A stretch of DNA of 64,000 bases from Proteobacteria bacterium 005FR1 (GTDB lineage Bacteria; Pseudomonadota; Gammaproteobacteria; Pseudomonadales; Cellvibrionaceae): the NCBI GenBank assembly GCA_026192395.1, contig WACF01000001.1, positions 2,106,309 through 2,170,308 of the forward strand, in the 5' to 3' direction. A program made the translations under genes and the position numbers. The number at the start of each line of letters is the position of its first letter. The stretch's first letter is position 1. The notes below the pieces were generated by a model that worked only from the letters and a program-made list of their open reading frames with translations, had not been told where the DNA came from and did not search any database. Positions 33,726 through 42,958 of this stretch are shown here, in pieces.

Positions 33726-35108
33726 ATGAAGCATTTGGAGCCCGACGCAAGAACGGACGAAAGCTGGACCGCTCGCTTCGACAATTGGTTGTGGAAAGCT
33801 GAGCACAGCAGCGGTGACTCGCGATTCATGCGCATGCTCTGGCATTTTCTGCGTGTGCTTTTTGCCGTCGTCCGTGACATCTTCTACAGCGACATAACTC
33901 TTCATGCGATGGGGCTGGTTTACACCACGCTATTGTCGCTGATCCCCTTCCTCGCACTCAGCTTTTCGGTACTGACCGCTCTCGGCGTGCACAATCAACT
34001 GGAGCCGGTACTGCAGAATTTCCTCGAGCCGCTGGGCGATCGGGCGCCGATAATCACCGAGAACATCATTCGCTTTGTCGATAACATCAAGGTGGGCGTG
34101 CTTGGCTTTGCGGGCATGGGCTTTCTCATTTATACCGTGATCTCACTGGTGCAGAAAATTGAAATTGCTTTCAACGAAATATGGCGAGTCAGCCAGCTGC
34201 GCAGCTTCGGTCAGCGCTTCACCAGCTATCTGAGCGCCATCATCATCGGTCCGGTGTTGATCGCCTCGGCAATCGGCACCACCGGCACTGTTGTCGCCTC
34301 GGACTTCGTTTCCGGGCTGCGGGAATTTCAGCCCTTCGGCTGGTTGTTTGGCGCTATCGGCCGACTGACGCCCTTTCTCATGATCACGGGCCTGTTCACC
34401 TTCCTGTATATGTTCATTCCCAATACCAAGGTGCGGTTTAAGTATGCCTTCCTGGGCGGTTTCGTGGGCGGAGCCATATGGCAATGGACCAGCGTGATCT
34501 TTGCGGAATTCGTCGGCGGCTCCACGCGTTATGAAGCGATCTATTCGAGTTTCGTGGTGGGCATTCTGTTCTTGTGGTGGCTGTACCTTGCCTGGCTGAT
34601 CCTGCTGATTGGCGCCGCCGTATCCTTCTATGCCCAGCACGCCCACCAGATTACCCGCAGCCGACGCGTTATTCCCAGCGCGACCGTGGACGAGCGCACT
34701 GGCCTCGCAATGGTTTACCACGTGGCAACGCGCTTCGATGCCGGACACGGAGGTACGCCGATTTCGGAGATGGAATCCAATCTCTCGGTCGGCCCGGAAG
34801 TGATTCAGCGTATGACTAAAAAGCTGATCAAGCACAATGTGCTTGCGACCACTCAGGATAACGCCTCGCTTATTCCAGCGCGTTCGCTGGACAAACTGAC
34901 GATGATCGAGATCCTCGAGGTTTTACGAGCCGCCGAGACTCGCATGCCCTCATCTTTGACGCGGGACAAGCCCGTGGTGGAAATTGCGGAGCTGGTGGAG
35001 CACGGCTTCGAAAAACAATTGAACGGCCAGACGGTTGCGGACTGGGTCCGTGGAGAACTCGACACCGGCGCTGCCCAGCCGGAACCCGGTACCCGCGCCA
35101 GTGCCTGA
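33726..35108 (+). CDS. yihY: YihY/BrkB-family membrane protein
   Basis: 460 residues. Six or so transmembrane helices fill residues 40-300 with the family motifs LHAMGLVYTTLLSLIPFLALSFSVL, YEAIYSSFVVGILFLWWLYLAWLILLIGAAVSFYAQH. A soluble C-terminal part of about 150 residues resembles a winged-helix domain (GTPISEMESNLSVGPEVIQRMTKKLIKHN). Once misnamed RNase BN; the true role is unknown. ATG 33726 is preferred over the TTG two codons earlier. Confidence 0.9.
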   Translation: MKHLEPDARTDESWTARFDNWLWKAEHSSGDSRFMRMLWHFLRVLFAVVRDIFYSDITLHAMGLVYTTLLSLIPFLALSFSVLTALGVHNQLEPVLQNFLEPLGDRAPIITENIIRFVDNIKVGVLGFAGMGFLIYTVISLVQKIEIAFNEIWRVSQLRSFGQRFTSYLSAIIIGPVLIASAIGTTGTVVASDFVSGLREFQPFGWLFGAIGRLTPFLMITGLFTFLYMFIPNTKVRFKYAFLGGFVGGAIWQWTSVIFAEFVGGSTRYEAIYSSFVVGILFLWWLYLAWLILLIGAAVSFYAQHAHQITRSRRVIPSATVDERTGLAMVYHVATRFDAGHGGTPISEMESNLSVGPEVIQRMTKKLIKHNVLATTQDNASLIPARSLDKLTMIEILEVLRAAETRMPSSLTRDKPVVEIAELVEHGFEKQLNGQTVADWVRGELDTGAAQPEPGTRASA

Positions 35109-35157
35109 CTTGTTTGAGAGCGAAACGTCGGAACAAAACCATACGAGGGATTCAACA

Positions 35158-35694
35158 ATGAAAGCCGCCACCTTTCTCGTCTCCGCCGCCGTGCTGCTGG
35201 GTGCAGTGAGCAATGTCCACGCCCAACCTGAACTAGAGCCGGGGCTATGGAAATACAGCTTCGATATCGAAAGCCAGAGCGGCCAAATCGAAGCCGCCAT
35301 GGAGCAGATGAAGAAAATGCTGGAATCGTTGCCCGCCGAACAACGTCAGATGGTCGAGCAGCAAATGGCGTCCAGAGGAATCGGTCTCGATCTGGAAAGC
35401 TATACAGCACAAACCTGCATCACCCCTGAACAGGCGAAAGCGGGTGAGCTGCCGCAGCCGAGCGATGACTGCACGCAGGAGGTGCTGGAGCAAAGCAAAG
35501 ACGGTTACAAGGTGCGCTTCACCTGTGAGGGAACCACTGGCGAGGGCGAGATTCGCCTGCTCAGCGACAAGGCATACGAAGGCAAGGTCACCATCAACAC
35601 CACTATGAATGGCCAGTCCGAGCAGATCATCGCCAGCCAGAGCGGCACCTGGGTCTCTGCGGACTGCGGTTCCGTAAAGCCCATGTCACCTTAG
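35158..35694 (+). CDS. DUF3617-type secreted protein
   Basis: 178 residues with a clear signal peptide (MKAATFLVSAAVLLGAVSNVHA, cleavage before QPELEPG). The mature part has LEPGLWKYSF, an amphipathic helix (IEAAMEQMKKMLESLPAEQRQMVEQQM), and paired cysteines in AQTCITPEQA, SDDCTQEV, RFTCEG and SADCGS, which fits the periplasmic DUF3617 family. Function unknown. It follows yihY by 49 bases. Confidence 0.82.
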   Translation: MKAATFLVSAAVLLGAVSNVHAQPELEPGLWKYSFDIESQSGQIEAAMEQMKKMLESLPAEQRQMVEQQMASRGIGLDLESYTAQTCITPEQAKAGELPQPSDDCTQEVLEQSKDGYKVRFTCEGTTGEGEIRLLSDKAYEGKVTINTTMNGQSEQIIASQSGTWVSADCGSVKPMSP

Positions 35695-35855
35695 GGACGG
35701 TTTTTTACGACCGCAAACTCAGACGGGTGCGGAAGCCACCGCTTCCGCAGCCTGTATCTCTCCCCTCAATCCCTTTGCACTCTTGCGCTCGCGCCCGGCG
35801 CGATTCTTGCCCCTCTGGTCAACATCCCCCAAAACCCACAGGGCGGAGGAGACAC

Positions 35856-37331
35856 GTGGGCACCTCGATCGATCGCATCGAATTTACCGATAAGGATTAC
35901 CGCCGTTTTTCAGGGCGATTGCGCGACAACATCAGTGCGCTGCGTCGTGTGGTCGCCCGGCCGGGATGGGGCCAAGGCGATGTTTCCATTGGTGCCGAGC
36001 TTGAGCTCTACGTTGTCGACCGCCTGGGCCGGCCGCTGCACATCAACCAGGAAATACAGAAAGAAATCAACGACCCACAACTCACTCTCGAGCTAAATCG
36101 CTACAATCTCGAATACAACTTTCTGCCCGTGCTGGCCAGCGATCACTGCTTCCATGCGACAGAGCGGCAAGCGTTGGATGCGCTGGAGCGAATCAATGCC
36201 TGCGCGGACAAGTGGTACGGCACGACCGTACCGGTCGGCATTCTGCCAACACTGCAGCAAGCCGATACCGGCTATCAGGCCATGACCAAGCTGCCCCGCT
36301 ACGAGGCACTCACTCGCGAGTTGACGAAGATTCGCGGCGGACCGTTCCAGATCGACATCAAGGGCGAAGAGCCCATTGATCTGAAAATGGAAGACGTAAC
36401 GCTGGAAGGAGCCAACACCTCGTTTCAGATCCACCTGAAGGTGGCACCGCAGGAGTTCGCAAGCACTTACAATGCACTGCAGCTCGTTACCCCGCTTGTC
36501 CTTGCGCTGAGTGCAAACTCCCCGATTCTGTTCGGCCACCGCCTGTGGCAGGAAACCCGCATACCGCTGTTCAAACAGTCGATCGACTGTCGACGCCCTG
36601 ACCCGCTGCATCCGCGACCGGCGCGGGTGAATTACGGCCACAGCTGGTTACGCCTTGGCGCGGTCGAGCTGTTTTGTGAATGCGTTTACCTTTACCGCCC
36701 CATCCTGCCCCTGCTCAGCGATGAAGATCCGATGGAGGTACTAGACCGAGGCGGTATACCACAGCTGAATGAATTACGTTTACAGCAGGGTTCGGTCTGG
36801 CTTTGGAACCGTCCCGTTTATGATCCTGTCGACGGTGGTCATCTGCGCATTGAAATGCGTGCACTGCCGGCGGGCCCATCGGTGGCCGACATGATGGCTA
36901 ATGCCGCGTTGTTGATCGGGCTCACGATGGTGGTGAAAGAGCGGATCAACCGGCTGCTTCCGGCAATTCCCTTTGATTACTGCATCCGCAACTTCTACCG
37001 CGCCGCAGAACTGGGGCTCGACGCCGAGCTGATCTGGCCGTCCACGACTCAGAGCGAACCGACCTACCACAAGGTCGGTGACATTATTCGCGACCTGCTG
37101 CCTCGTGTTCCTGAACACCTGGCCAAAGCGGGCTTTGTTGCCGAAGACTTTGCGCCTTTTCTCGAGATTGCCCGGGAACGCCTGGAAACCGGGCAGACCG
37201 GGAGTCGCTGGCAGTTGGCAAAATTGAACGAACTGGAAAAAGAATTGCCGCGTGACAAAGCGCTCGCGGAAATGTTGAAGCAGTACCAGCAGTTCAGCAG
37301 CGGCAATCTTCCCGTAGCCCGCTGGCATTGA
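35856..37331 (+). CDS. GCS2-type glutamate-cysteine ligase-like carboxylate-amine ligase
   Basis: 491 residues; GTG 35856 follows GGAGGAG. The GCS2 fold is suggested by SIGAELELYVVDRLGRPLHINQEI at the N-terminus (the glutamate-rich metal site) and by EYNFLPVLASDHCF, TSFQIHLKVAPQEF and LRIEMRALPAGPSVADMMANAALLIGL. Such enzymes join a carboxylate to an amine with ATP; only some make gamma-glutamylcysteine. Its substrate is unknown. It lies 25 bases before an AstE/AspA-type deacylase gene, so the two may form and split the same amide bond. Confidence 0.8.
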   Translation: MGTSIDRIEFTDKDYRRFSGRLRDNISALRRVVARPGWGQGDVSIGAELELYVVDRLGRPLHINQEIQKEINDPQLTLELNRYNLEYNFLPVLASDHCFHATERQALDALERINACADKWYGTTVPVGILPTLQQADTGYQAMTKLPRYEALTRELTKIRGGPFQIDIKGEEPIDLKMEDVTLEGANTSFQIHLKVAPQEFASTYNALQLVTPLVLALSANSPILFGHRLWQETRIPLFKQSIDCRRPDPLHPRPARVNYGHSWLRLGAVELFCECVYLYRPILPLLSDEDPMEVLDRGGIPQLNELRLQQGSVWLWNRPVYDPVDGGHLRIEMRALPAGPSVADMMANAALLIGLTMVVKERINRLLPAIPFDYCIRNFYRAAELGLDAELIWPSTTQSEPTYHKVGDIIRDLLPRVPEHLAKAGFVAEDFAPFLEIARERLETGQTGSRWQLAKLNELEKELPRDKALAEMLKQYQQFSSGNLPVARWH

Positions 37332-37356
37332 ATACTGACTTTCAAATGGTTGGGTA

Positions 37357-38445
37357 ATGACGATCGGCATTCAGGACAAACGTTCACGGTTTTTTCCCTT
37401 TCACTACTGGCATGCACCGACCGCGGATGACGTGGGTGCGACCGCCACGGAGTTTCTCCAGATGCTGGAGGGCCCTGCGCATATCTTCATTCCCGGTCGC
37501 GACGCCAGTCGCTGCCGGGCCGTTGTGACGCTGTTGCATGGCAACGAGCCCTCCGGCCTTATCGGCCTTCATCACCTCTTGCGCAGATCCCCCCAGCCGG
37601 CGGTGGATCTGCACTGCTTTGTGGTCAACGTCGCGGCCGCAAAAGCGGCGCCTGGCTTTTTCTATCGCATGTTGCCGGGCGAAGCGGATCTGAATCGCTG
37701 CTTCAAGCCGCCCTATACGGATTCTCCCATTTCGCGACTGGCCAAGGGCTTGCTCGATACACTGGAACAGTTGCAGCCGGAAGCGGTTATCGATATTCAC
37801 AACACATCCGGGAGCGGGCCCGGCTTTGGTGTCACCACCTTCATGGATCCACGCCACGAGGCGCTGGTTTCGCTATTTACCCACCGGATCATCGTCACGG
37901 ACTTGTCGCTGGGCGCGCTGATGGAAATCAGCGAGAGCCGCTTCCCCACCGTGACAGTGGAATGCGGTGGTGCGCAGGACCTGGAATCCCACCGCCTGGC
38001 CGAGGACGGCCTGGCTGCCTACGCGGAGCGGCAGGACGTACTGACACCTCCGGCGGCGGACTTCAGCCTGGAATTCTTTTACAATCCCATCCGGCTGGAA
38101 ATGCGCGAAGGTGTCACTGTCGACTATCGCAAGCAAGCCAGTGCGGAGCACGACATCACATTGCTCCCCGAAGTCGAACATCACAACTTCGGCTATGTGG
38201 AAGCGGGCACGGTTCTGGGCTTTGTCCGTGGAGAACTGCAGGCGCTGCTCACGGCACGCGACAGCCACGGAAATGAAAAGCTGAGCGAGTTCTTTGCCGC
38301 GCCAGAAGGCAACCTGGTTCCCACGCGCACACTGAAGCTCTTCATGGTAACCACCAATCCGGAAATCGCCAGCAAGGATTGCCTGTTCTATCTGGTGCCC
38401 GCCGAGGACAACCTCAGTGTGGTTCATCAACCGACCGGCGGCTGA
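37357..38445 (+). CDS. AstE/AspA-family zinc deacylase or amidohydrolase
   Basis: 362-residue M14-like zinc enzyme of the succinylglutamate desuccinylase/aspartoacylase family. Zinc ligands are probably H and E in TLLHGNEPSGLIGLHHLL and the histidine of VIDIHNTSGSGPGFGV; a catalytic glutamate is likely in TVTVECGGAQD. These enzymes remove acyl groups from N-acyl amino acids. It is not in the ectoine cluster 5 kb away, where the family member DoeB might have been expected. Its neighbour is the GCS2-type ligase. Confidence 0.82.
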   Translation: MTIGIQDKRSRFFPFHYWHAPTADDVGATATEFLQMLEGPAHIFIPGRDASRCRAVVTLLHGNEPSGLIGLHHLLRRSPQPAVDLHCFVVNVAAAKAAPGFFYRMLPGEADLNRCFKPPYTDSPISRLAKGLLDTLEQLQPEAVIDIHNTSGSGPGFGVTTFMDPRHEALVSLFTHRIIVTDLSLGALMEISESRFPTVTVECGGAQDLESHRLAEDGLAAYAERQDVLTPPAADFSLEFFYNPIRLEMREGVTVDYRKQASAEHDITLLPEVEHHNFGYVEAGTVLGFVRGELQALLTARDSHGNEKLSEFFAAPEGNLVPTRTLKLFMVTTNPEIASKDCLFYLVPAEDNLSVVHQPTGG

Positions 38446-38497
38446 CGAACCTTTGCGAAAGGGACCAGTCCAAGCACGGTTGTAATCTGAGGTGTCA

Positions 38498-39028
38498 ATG
38501 AAACATAAAACCATTCTTTTGGGCATGGTCCTGATCCTGGTCGGGCTCGCGGTCGTACAGTTTTCTCTTAATCATGACGGAGCCACCCAGGGGGAAGTCG
38601 CATCGCAGGACCAGGGCGCCATCGCCGCCCCCAATGATCCGGAAATGCAGGCGGCTTTCAACAAGGCGCGCAAATCACTGGACTACTTTCTGGGAGTCGC
38701 CGAATCGCGACCGGACGAAACCAAAGGCTTCGCATTGAAGGTGGGTGTCCGGGACGAAGGGCTTACCGAATTCTTCTGGATCTATCCGTTTCAGAAGGAG
38801 GACGAGGGCTTCTCCGGGCGAATCAATACCAGCCCCGAGCTGGTGGACAACGTATTCAAGGGCGAGGTTATCAATTTCGACCGCGATCAGATCGTCGACT
38901 GGACCTTTGAAGACACGGCCACCGACATCATGCATGGTAACTACACGGGCTGCGTCGAATTGCAGCGCGCCGCACCGGAAAACGCGGAGCAATTCCAGGA
39001 GCTCTACGGTCTGAACTGCGACAAGTGA
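38498..39028 (+). CDS. DUF2314-domain protein, membrane-anchored or secreted
   Basis: 176 residues. An N-terminal hydrophobic helix (TILLGMVLILVGLAVVQFSL) is followed by a linker and a DUF2314-like domain: FNKARKSLDYFLGVAESRPDETKGFALKVGVRDEGLTEFFWIYPF, then GEVINFDRDQIVDWTFEDTATDIMHGNYTGCVEL. Function unknown; E. coli YegJ is a relative. ATG 38498 is preferred to the GTG two codons upstream, which would sit on the ribosome-binding site. Confidence 0.75.
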   Translation: MKHKTILLGMVLILVGLAVVQFSLNHDGATQGEVASQDQGAIAAPNDPEMQAAFNKARKSLDYFLGVAESRPDETKGFALKVGVRDEGLTEFFWIYPFQKEDEGFSGRINTSPELVDNVFKGEVINFDRDQIVDWTFEDTATDIMHGNYTGCVELQRAAPENAEQFQELYGLNCDK

Positions 39029-39072
39029 TTTGAATCCGCCCGGCAGCGCCGGGCAAAGCATGCGGGGGCGTG

Positions 39073-39420
39073 ATGACTTATAAGGGAAGTTGCCACTGCG
39101 GGAAGATATGCTTTCACGTGGAAGGCGAGATCAGGGAACTCGTCGATTGCAGTTGTTCACACTGCCGCAAGAAAGGCTATCTGCTCTGGTTCGTGCCGCG
39201 CGAAAGCGTCACTCTCAACAGCCGCAAGAACGATCTCGGCAGCTACACCTTCGATCAGCACGTCATCCAACATCACTTCTGTCCCACCTGCGGCTGCGCC
39301 CCCTTTGGCTTCGGCTACGACGGCGAAGGTGATGCGGTTGCGGTGCTCAATGCCCGCTGTCTGGACGATGTCGACGTAAGCGCTTATCCGGTGGCGCACC
39401 GCAACGACATCACGGCCTGA
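39073..39420 (+). CDS. GFA-family zinc protein
   Basis: 115 residues, glutathione-dependent formaldehyde-activating (GFA/CENP-V) fold. Zinc-binding cysteines appear as SCHCGK, CSCSHCRKKG and FCPTCGCAPFG, the standard pattern. Despite the family name, most members have no shown formaldehyde activity. An ATG and a GTG one codon apart are both possible starts. Confidence 0.88.
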   Translation: MTYKGSCHCGKICFHVEGEIRELVDCSCSHCRKKGYLLWFVPRESVTLNSRKNDLGSYTFDQHVIQHHFCPTCGCAPFGFGYDGEGDAVAVLNARCLDDVDVSAYPVAHRNDITA

Positions 39421-39439
39421 CGGACTCTTCCCCAACCCT

Positions 39440-40867
39440 TCAACAGCGTTCCTTTATCAGCTGCCCGAGGCGTATCAACGCTCGCTCCACCCGATCGCTC
39501 CAGCGCACCGCGCAGGACAGGCGGATGTGGTGATGATACTTGTCGGTGGTCGAGAACAGCGCGCCCGGCGCGATGCTGATCCCCTCCTGCAGCGCCGCCT
39601 GGGCCAGCTCCGTACTGTCCACTGAGACCGGCAATTCGAGCCAGAGAACAAACCCTCCTTCGGGTCGCGTGACGCGAATACCGGCGGGAAAGTGCCGGTC
39701 CAGCATCGCCTGCATGCGCGCCACCGAGCGCCCCAGCTCTCCCCGTAGAACGCGCAGATGCCGCTCGTGCTTGCCACTTTCCAGGATCTGGGCCGCGGCG
39801 AGCTGTGTCACCGAGGGCGACGCCGAGTTAAGCAGAAACTTCTGATAGGCCAGTGCCTCGCGGTGCCGGTGGGACACCACCCAGCCGACCCGTAGACCCG
39901 GCGACAGTGTTTTGGAAAGCGACGAGCAGTGAAAGACCCGGTCCTCGGTATCGAAGGTTTTCAGACAACTGGGCCGCTGGCCGGAAAAACGCAGGCTGCC
40001 GTAAATATCGTCCTCGATAAGCGCTAAATCATAACGGCTCGCCAGAGCCAGCAAGGCGCGTTTGCGCTCATCGCTCATGCAGCTGCCGAGGGGATTGGCG
40101 AAGTTGGGCATTACGACGCAGACCTTTACCGGCCACTGCTCAAGTGCCAGCTGCAGCGCTTCCATGCTCATACCCTGACGCGGATCGGTCGGGATCTCGA
40201 GTGCTTTCAAGCCAAGCGTGTCCACCGCCTGGAGTAGTCCGTAATAGGTGGGGGATTCTAGAGCGACCACATCGCCCGCCTTCGTCATCAGCTTCAGGCT
40301 GAGCAACAGAGCCTCCTGACAACCGTTGGTGATTACGACGTCGTTGGGATCGATCCGGCTGCCGCTTTCCGCCATCAGGCGGGCCACCTGGCGCTGCAGT
40401 TCCGGCACACTTCCGAATTCATAGCCGGAACAGCGGACCCGGTGCTGACGCGCAGCGGAGGCAAGAGCGCGCTCCACCGCTCGGGAGGGCAAATAGCTGG
40501 GGTCGGGGACAGCGGCACCAAGGGGGATGATGTGGGGCTGACGACTGGCTTCGATCAGCTGTAAAGCCCGCTGCTGACCGTTGACCGGCCGGGGGCTGGT
40601 GCGAGGGTCGGTTTGTCTCGGCTCGGCGAACGAGATCGAGCGCCGGGCACGTACGAAAAACCCGGAGCGCGGCCTTGCTTCGATAAAACCGTCAGCTTCG
40701 AGCTTCCGGTAGGCGGCCACCGCCGTGGCTGGACTGACCCCCTGCTTATCGCTGAGGACACGGATGCCGGGCAGTTTCTCGCCCGGCTGATAGAGCCCTG
40801 AGTCGATGCGCTCTGCGATCTCTTCGGCGATGCGTGAATAAAGGTGATCAGACGCCAGGTTTTCCAC
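39440..40867 (-). CDS. MocR/GabR-type regulator with aminotransferase domain
   Basis: 475 residues from GTG 40867. The N-terminal GntR winged helix is LYSRIAEEIAERIDSGLYQPGEKLPGIRVLSDKQGVSPATAVAAYRKLEADGFIEARPRSGFFV. The rest is a fold-type I aminotransferase domain with the PLP lysine in SSLSKTLSPGLRVGW. The frame is open to 40945, but that would place the coding region over the operator-like repeats. It is divergent from phzF-lysE and probably controls them. EnuR, the ectoine-catabolism regulator, belongs to this family, so control of the doe genes 2 kb away is possible but unproven. Confidence 0.88.
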   Translation of the reverse strand: MENLASDHLYSRIAEEIAERIDSGLYQPGEKLPGIRVLSDKQGVSPATAVAAYRKLEADGFIEARPRSGFFVRARRSISFAEPRQTDPRTSPRPVNGQQRALQLIEASRQPHIIPLGAAVPDPSYLPSRAVERALASAARQHRVRCSGYEFGSVPELQRQVARLMAESGSRIDPNDVVITNGCQEALLLSLKLMTKAGDVVALESPTYYGLLQAVDTLGLKALEIPTDPRQGMSMEALQLALEQWPVKVCVVMPNFANPLGSCMSDERKRALLALASRYDLALIEDDIYGSLRFSGQRPSCLKTFDTEDRVFHCSSLSKTLSPGLRVGWVVSHRHREALAYQKFLLNSASPSVTQLAAAQILESGKHERHLRVLRGELGRSVARMQAMLDRHFPAGIRVTRPEGGFVLWLELPVSVDSTELAQAALQEGISIAPGALFSTTDKYHHHIRLSCAVRWSDRVERALIRLGQLIKERC

Positions 40868-40883
40868 GATCTCAGTTGCTCCA

Positions 40884-40980
40884 GTACAGAGTGACGGCTT
40901 GTCGACCAACACAGAATTGCTCGACAAGCATCTGTACCGGTTCAATTTCCGTTTTGTGCGTCTGTACTATAGGGGGCCGG
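40884..40980. promoter_or_regulatory. operator-like repeats between the MocR gene and phzF
   Basis: GCTTGTCGA (40897-40905) and TCGACAAGC (40921-40929) are a perfect 9-bp inverted repeat with a 15-base spacer. GTACAG (40884-40889), CTGTAC (40932-40937) and CTGTAC (40972-40977) are repeats of a second motif, the last overlapping a plus-strand TACTAT -10 box (40975-40980). Direct repeats near the promoter are typical of MocR/GabR binding regions. Confidence 0.5.
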
Positions 40981-41048
40981 CCCTTTAGAGTAAACCGCCA
41001 ATCCATTCCACCCCAACCACCACGGGAATTCAGCACAGGAGAGCCACC

Positions 41049-41885
41049 ATGCCATCTTCACCCAAGACCTTTATCGTCGATGCTTTCACCCACGGCGCCC
41101 TCAGAGGCAACCCCGCCGCTGTTGTGGTGCTTGAGCAGAATGTCGAAGCAGCCTGGATGCAGATGATCGCGGCCGAATTCAATCTGTCGGAAACCGCTTT
41201 CCTGGTACCAAACCTGGAAGACTCGGAGAAATGGTCCCTGCGCTGGTTCACGCCCACGACCGAGGTGGACCTTTGTGGACATGCCACCCTGGCATCCGCT
41301 TATGTGATCTGGACTCATCTCCAGTCGACGGCGGAGACCCTGAGATTCCAGACCCGCAGCGGAGAACTCCAGGCGCGGCGCGCCGACACGCCGGACGGTG
41401 AATCCGGCGTTGCACTGAATTTTCCCCGCTGCTCCCTTGAAGCCATGGCTCTGGATCGGCTCGACCTGACAAACCTGGAGTCGGGATTACAGGCATCCAT
41501 TGTCGATGCGCGGATAGCCGGTGAGGATCTGCTGCTGGTGGTGAGCGATGCGCAGTCACTGCGTCGCTACCGGCCGGATTTCGACCTGTTTCGTCCGTTG
41601 TCGAGACGCGGGCTGATAATGACTGCAGCACATAGCAGTGGCGATCCGAGCTTCGTGTCGCGCTTCTTCGCTCCGAATGTGGGTGTTCCGGAGGATCCCG
41701 TCACCGGCTCCGCTCATTGCGCACTGATGCCCTATTGGTCGGAACAGCTTGGCAAGACCGAGCTGATTGCAGAGCAGTGGTCAGAGCGCGGCGGCAGACT
41801 GCATCTGGCCCTCAAAGGGGATCGGGTCCAGATGATCGGACAGGCGAGAACCTTCCTGCAGGGGCAGCTAAGCGGTGAGTCATGA
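41049..41885 (+). CDS. PhzF-family isomerase-like protein
   Basis: 278 residues with the diaminopimelate-epimerase-like fold of PhzF: FIVDAFTHGALRGNPAAVVVLE, the catalytic-region glutamate in FNLSETAFLV, WFTPTTEVDLCGHATLASAYV and EDPVTGSAHCAL. Reaction unknown outside phenazine makers, and no phenazine genes are present. AGGAGAGCCACC precedes ATG. Its stop overlaps the lysE-type start (ATGA), so the pair is coupled. Confidence 0.9.
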   Translation: MPSSPKTFIVDAFTHGALRGNPAAVVVLEQNVEAAWMQMIAAEFNLSETAFLVPNLEDSEKWSLRWFTPTTEVDLCGHATLASAYVIWTHLQSTAETLRFQTRSGELQARRADTPDGESGVALNFPRCSLEAMALDRLDLTNLESGLQASIVDARIAGEDLLLVVSDAQSLRRYRPDFDLFRPLSRRGLIMTAAHSSGDPSFVSRFFAPNVGVPEDPVTGSAHCALMPYWSEQLGKTELIAEQWSERGGRLHLALKGDRVQMIGQARTFLQGQLSGES

Positions 41886-42499
41886 TCGAGCTAACGGGAT
41901 TGTTTGAAAAACTGCTTCCGCTGTTCGGCTTTGTTTTTGCCAGCACCATAACTCCCGGCCCGAACAACCTGATGCTCGCAGCTTCCGGCAAGCGCTTCGG
42001 CTACCGCCGCACCCTGCCTCATTTGACGGGCATTGTCGTCGGTGTGACCGGACTGCACATAGCCTGCATGTTCGGGCTCGGGGAAGTGGTCGCAGATTCC
42101 GCGGCGATGACAACGGGACTCAAGCTGTTTGCTTCGGCCTATCTCGTCTACCTCATCGTCCAGCTGGCATCGGCGCCACCTGCAAAGGGCGAGCAGCAGG
42201 AGGAAGGTCGGCCATTGAACATTGCTCAGGCCGCCCTCTTCCAGCTGATCAATCCCAAAGCCTGGATCATGGCGATCACCAGCATTGCATTGCTAAGCGG
42301 TGTTGCCTTGACCGCGACTGAGAAGATTGTCGTGCTCTTCTTCGCCTTTCTGTTCATCGGCGTCAGCTGCAATCACCTGTGGCTGCTGTCGGGCATCTCC
42401 ATCAGGCGCTATCTTGCCAGTACCGCCGGGCGCTGGGCCTTCAACTCGGTGGTCGGTGCGCTGACCGTCTACGCAGTTGTTTCGATCTGGTACGGCTGA
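41882..42499 (+). CDS. LysE-family exporter
   Basis: 205-residue membrane protein with about six helices and the LysE/RhtB signature FASTITPGPNNLMLAASGKRFGYRRTLPHLTGIVVGV near the N-terminus, then FQLINPKAWIMAITSIALL. Family members export basic amino acids, homoserine, threonine or cysteine-related compounds. The substrate is not evident. It is coupled to phzF and probably controlled by the divergent MocR protein, suggesting an amino-acid-like effector. Confidence 0.9.
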   Translation: MIELTGLFEKLLPLFGFVFASTITPGPNNLMLAASGKRFGYRRTLPHLTGIVVGVTGLHIACMFGLGEVVADSAAMTTGLKLFASAYLVYLIVQLASAPPAKGEQQEEGRPLNIAQAALFQLINPKAWIMAITSIALLSGVALTATEKIVVLFFAFLFIGVSCNHLWLLSGISIRRYLASTAGRWAFNSVVGALTVYAVVSIWYG

Positions 42500-42513
42500 A
42501 CACGTGCCGCCTC

Positions 42514-42840
42514 TCAGGCGGCGCGCTGATGATCAAACCACTCCTTCAAGCCACCCTCGTAATCGTAAACATCGGTGAAGCCCTCCGCTTCCAGTTCGGT
42601 CGCCGCTTTCGCCGATGCATCGCAGTCGAAGCTGGCGCAGTACACAACGACTTTTCGCTCGAGATTGCCCGCAATCTCCGCAACCACGTTCGCAAAGCTA
42701 TGTGTTTTGAGCGGCACGTTCACCGAATTGCGAATGTGCCGACGATTGAAATCCTCGGGCGACAGCACATTGATCAACACAAAATCCTGCTCCGGATCTT
42801 TGAACATCTTTTCCAGATCTTCACCGCTAAGTGCATGCAT
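42514..42840 (-). CDS. rhodanese-like sulfurtransferase
   Basis: 108-residue single rhodanese domain. It has FVLINVLSPEDFNRRHIRNSVNVPL and the cysteine loop VVYCASFDCDASAKAA, with the likely active cysteine in YCASFD, then YDYEGGLKEWFD. The start ATG 42840 has AGGAG 7 bases upstream; the frame continues upstream without a better start. It converges with lysE, 14 bases away. Confidence 0.88.
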   Translation of the reverse strand: MHALSGEDLEKMFKDPEQDFVLINVLSPEDFNRRHIRNSVNVPLKTHSFANVVAEIAGNLERKVVVYCASFDCDASAKAATELEAEGFTDVYDYEGGLKEWFDHQRAA

Positions 42841-42958
42841 GACGTTTCTCCTGCTCAGATGGTGACTCATGGTCTGCCGAATGCACAAAGCATTCCTTGC
42901 AGGCGGTGGAGAAGCAAGGCTGGTCAACTCTGACCGTTCATTACAACTGCCTAACGGA

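Noticed and set aside
41049-41885. phenazine biosynthesis gene
   Set aside because: PhzF-fold proteins are widespread, and no other phz gene is nearby.
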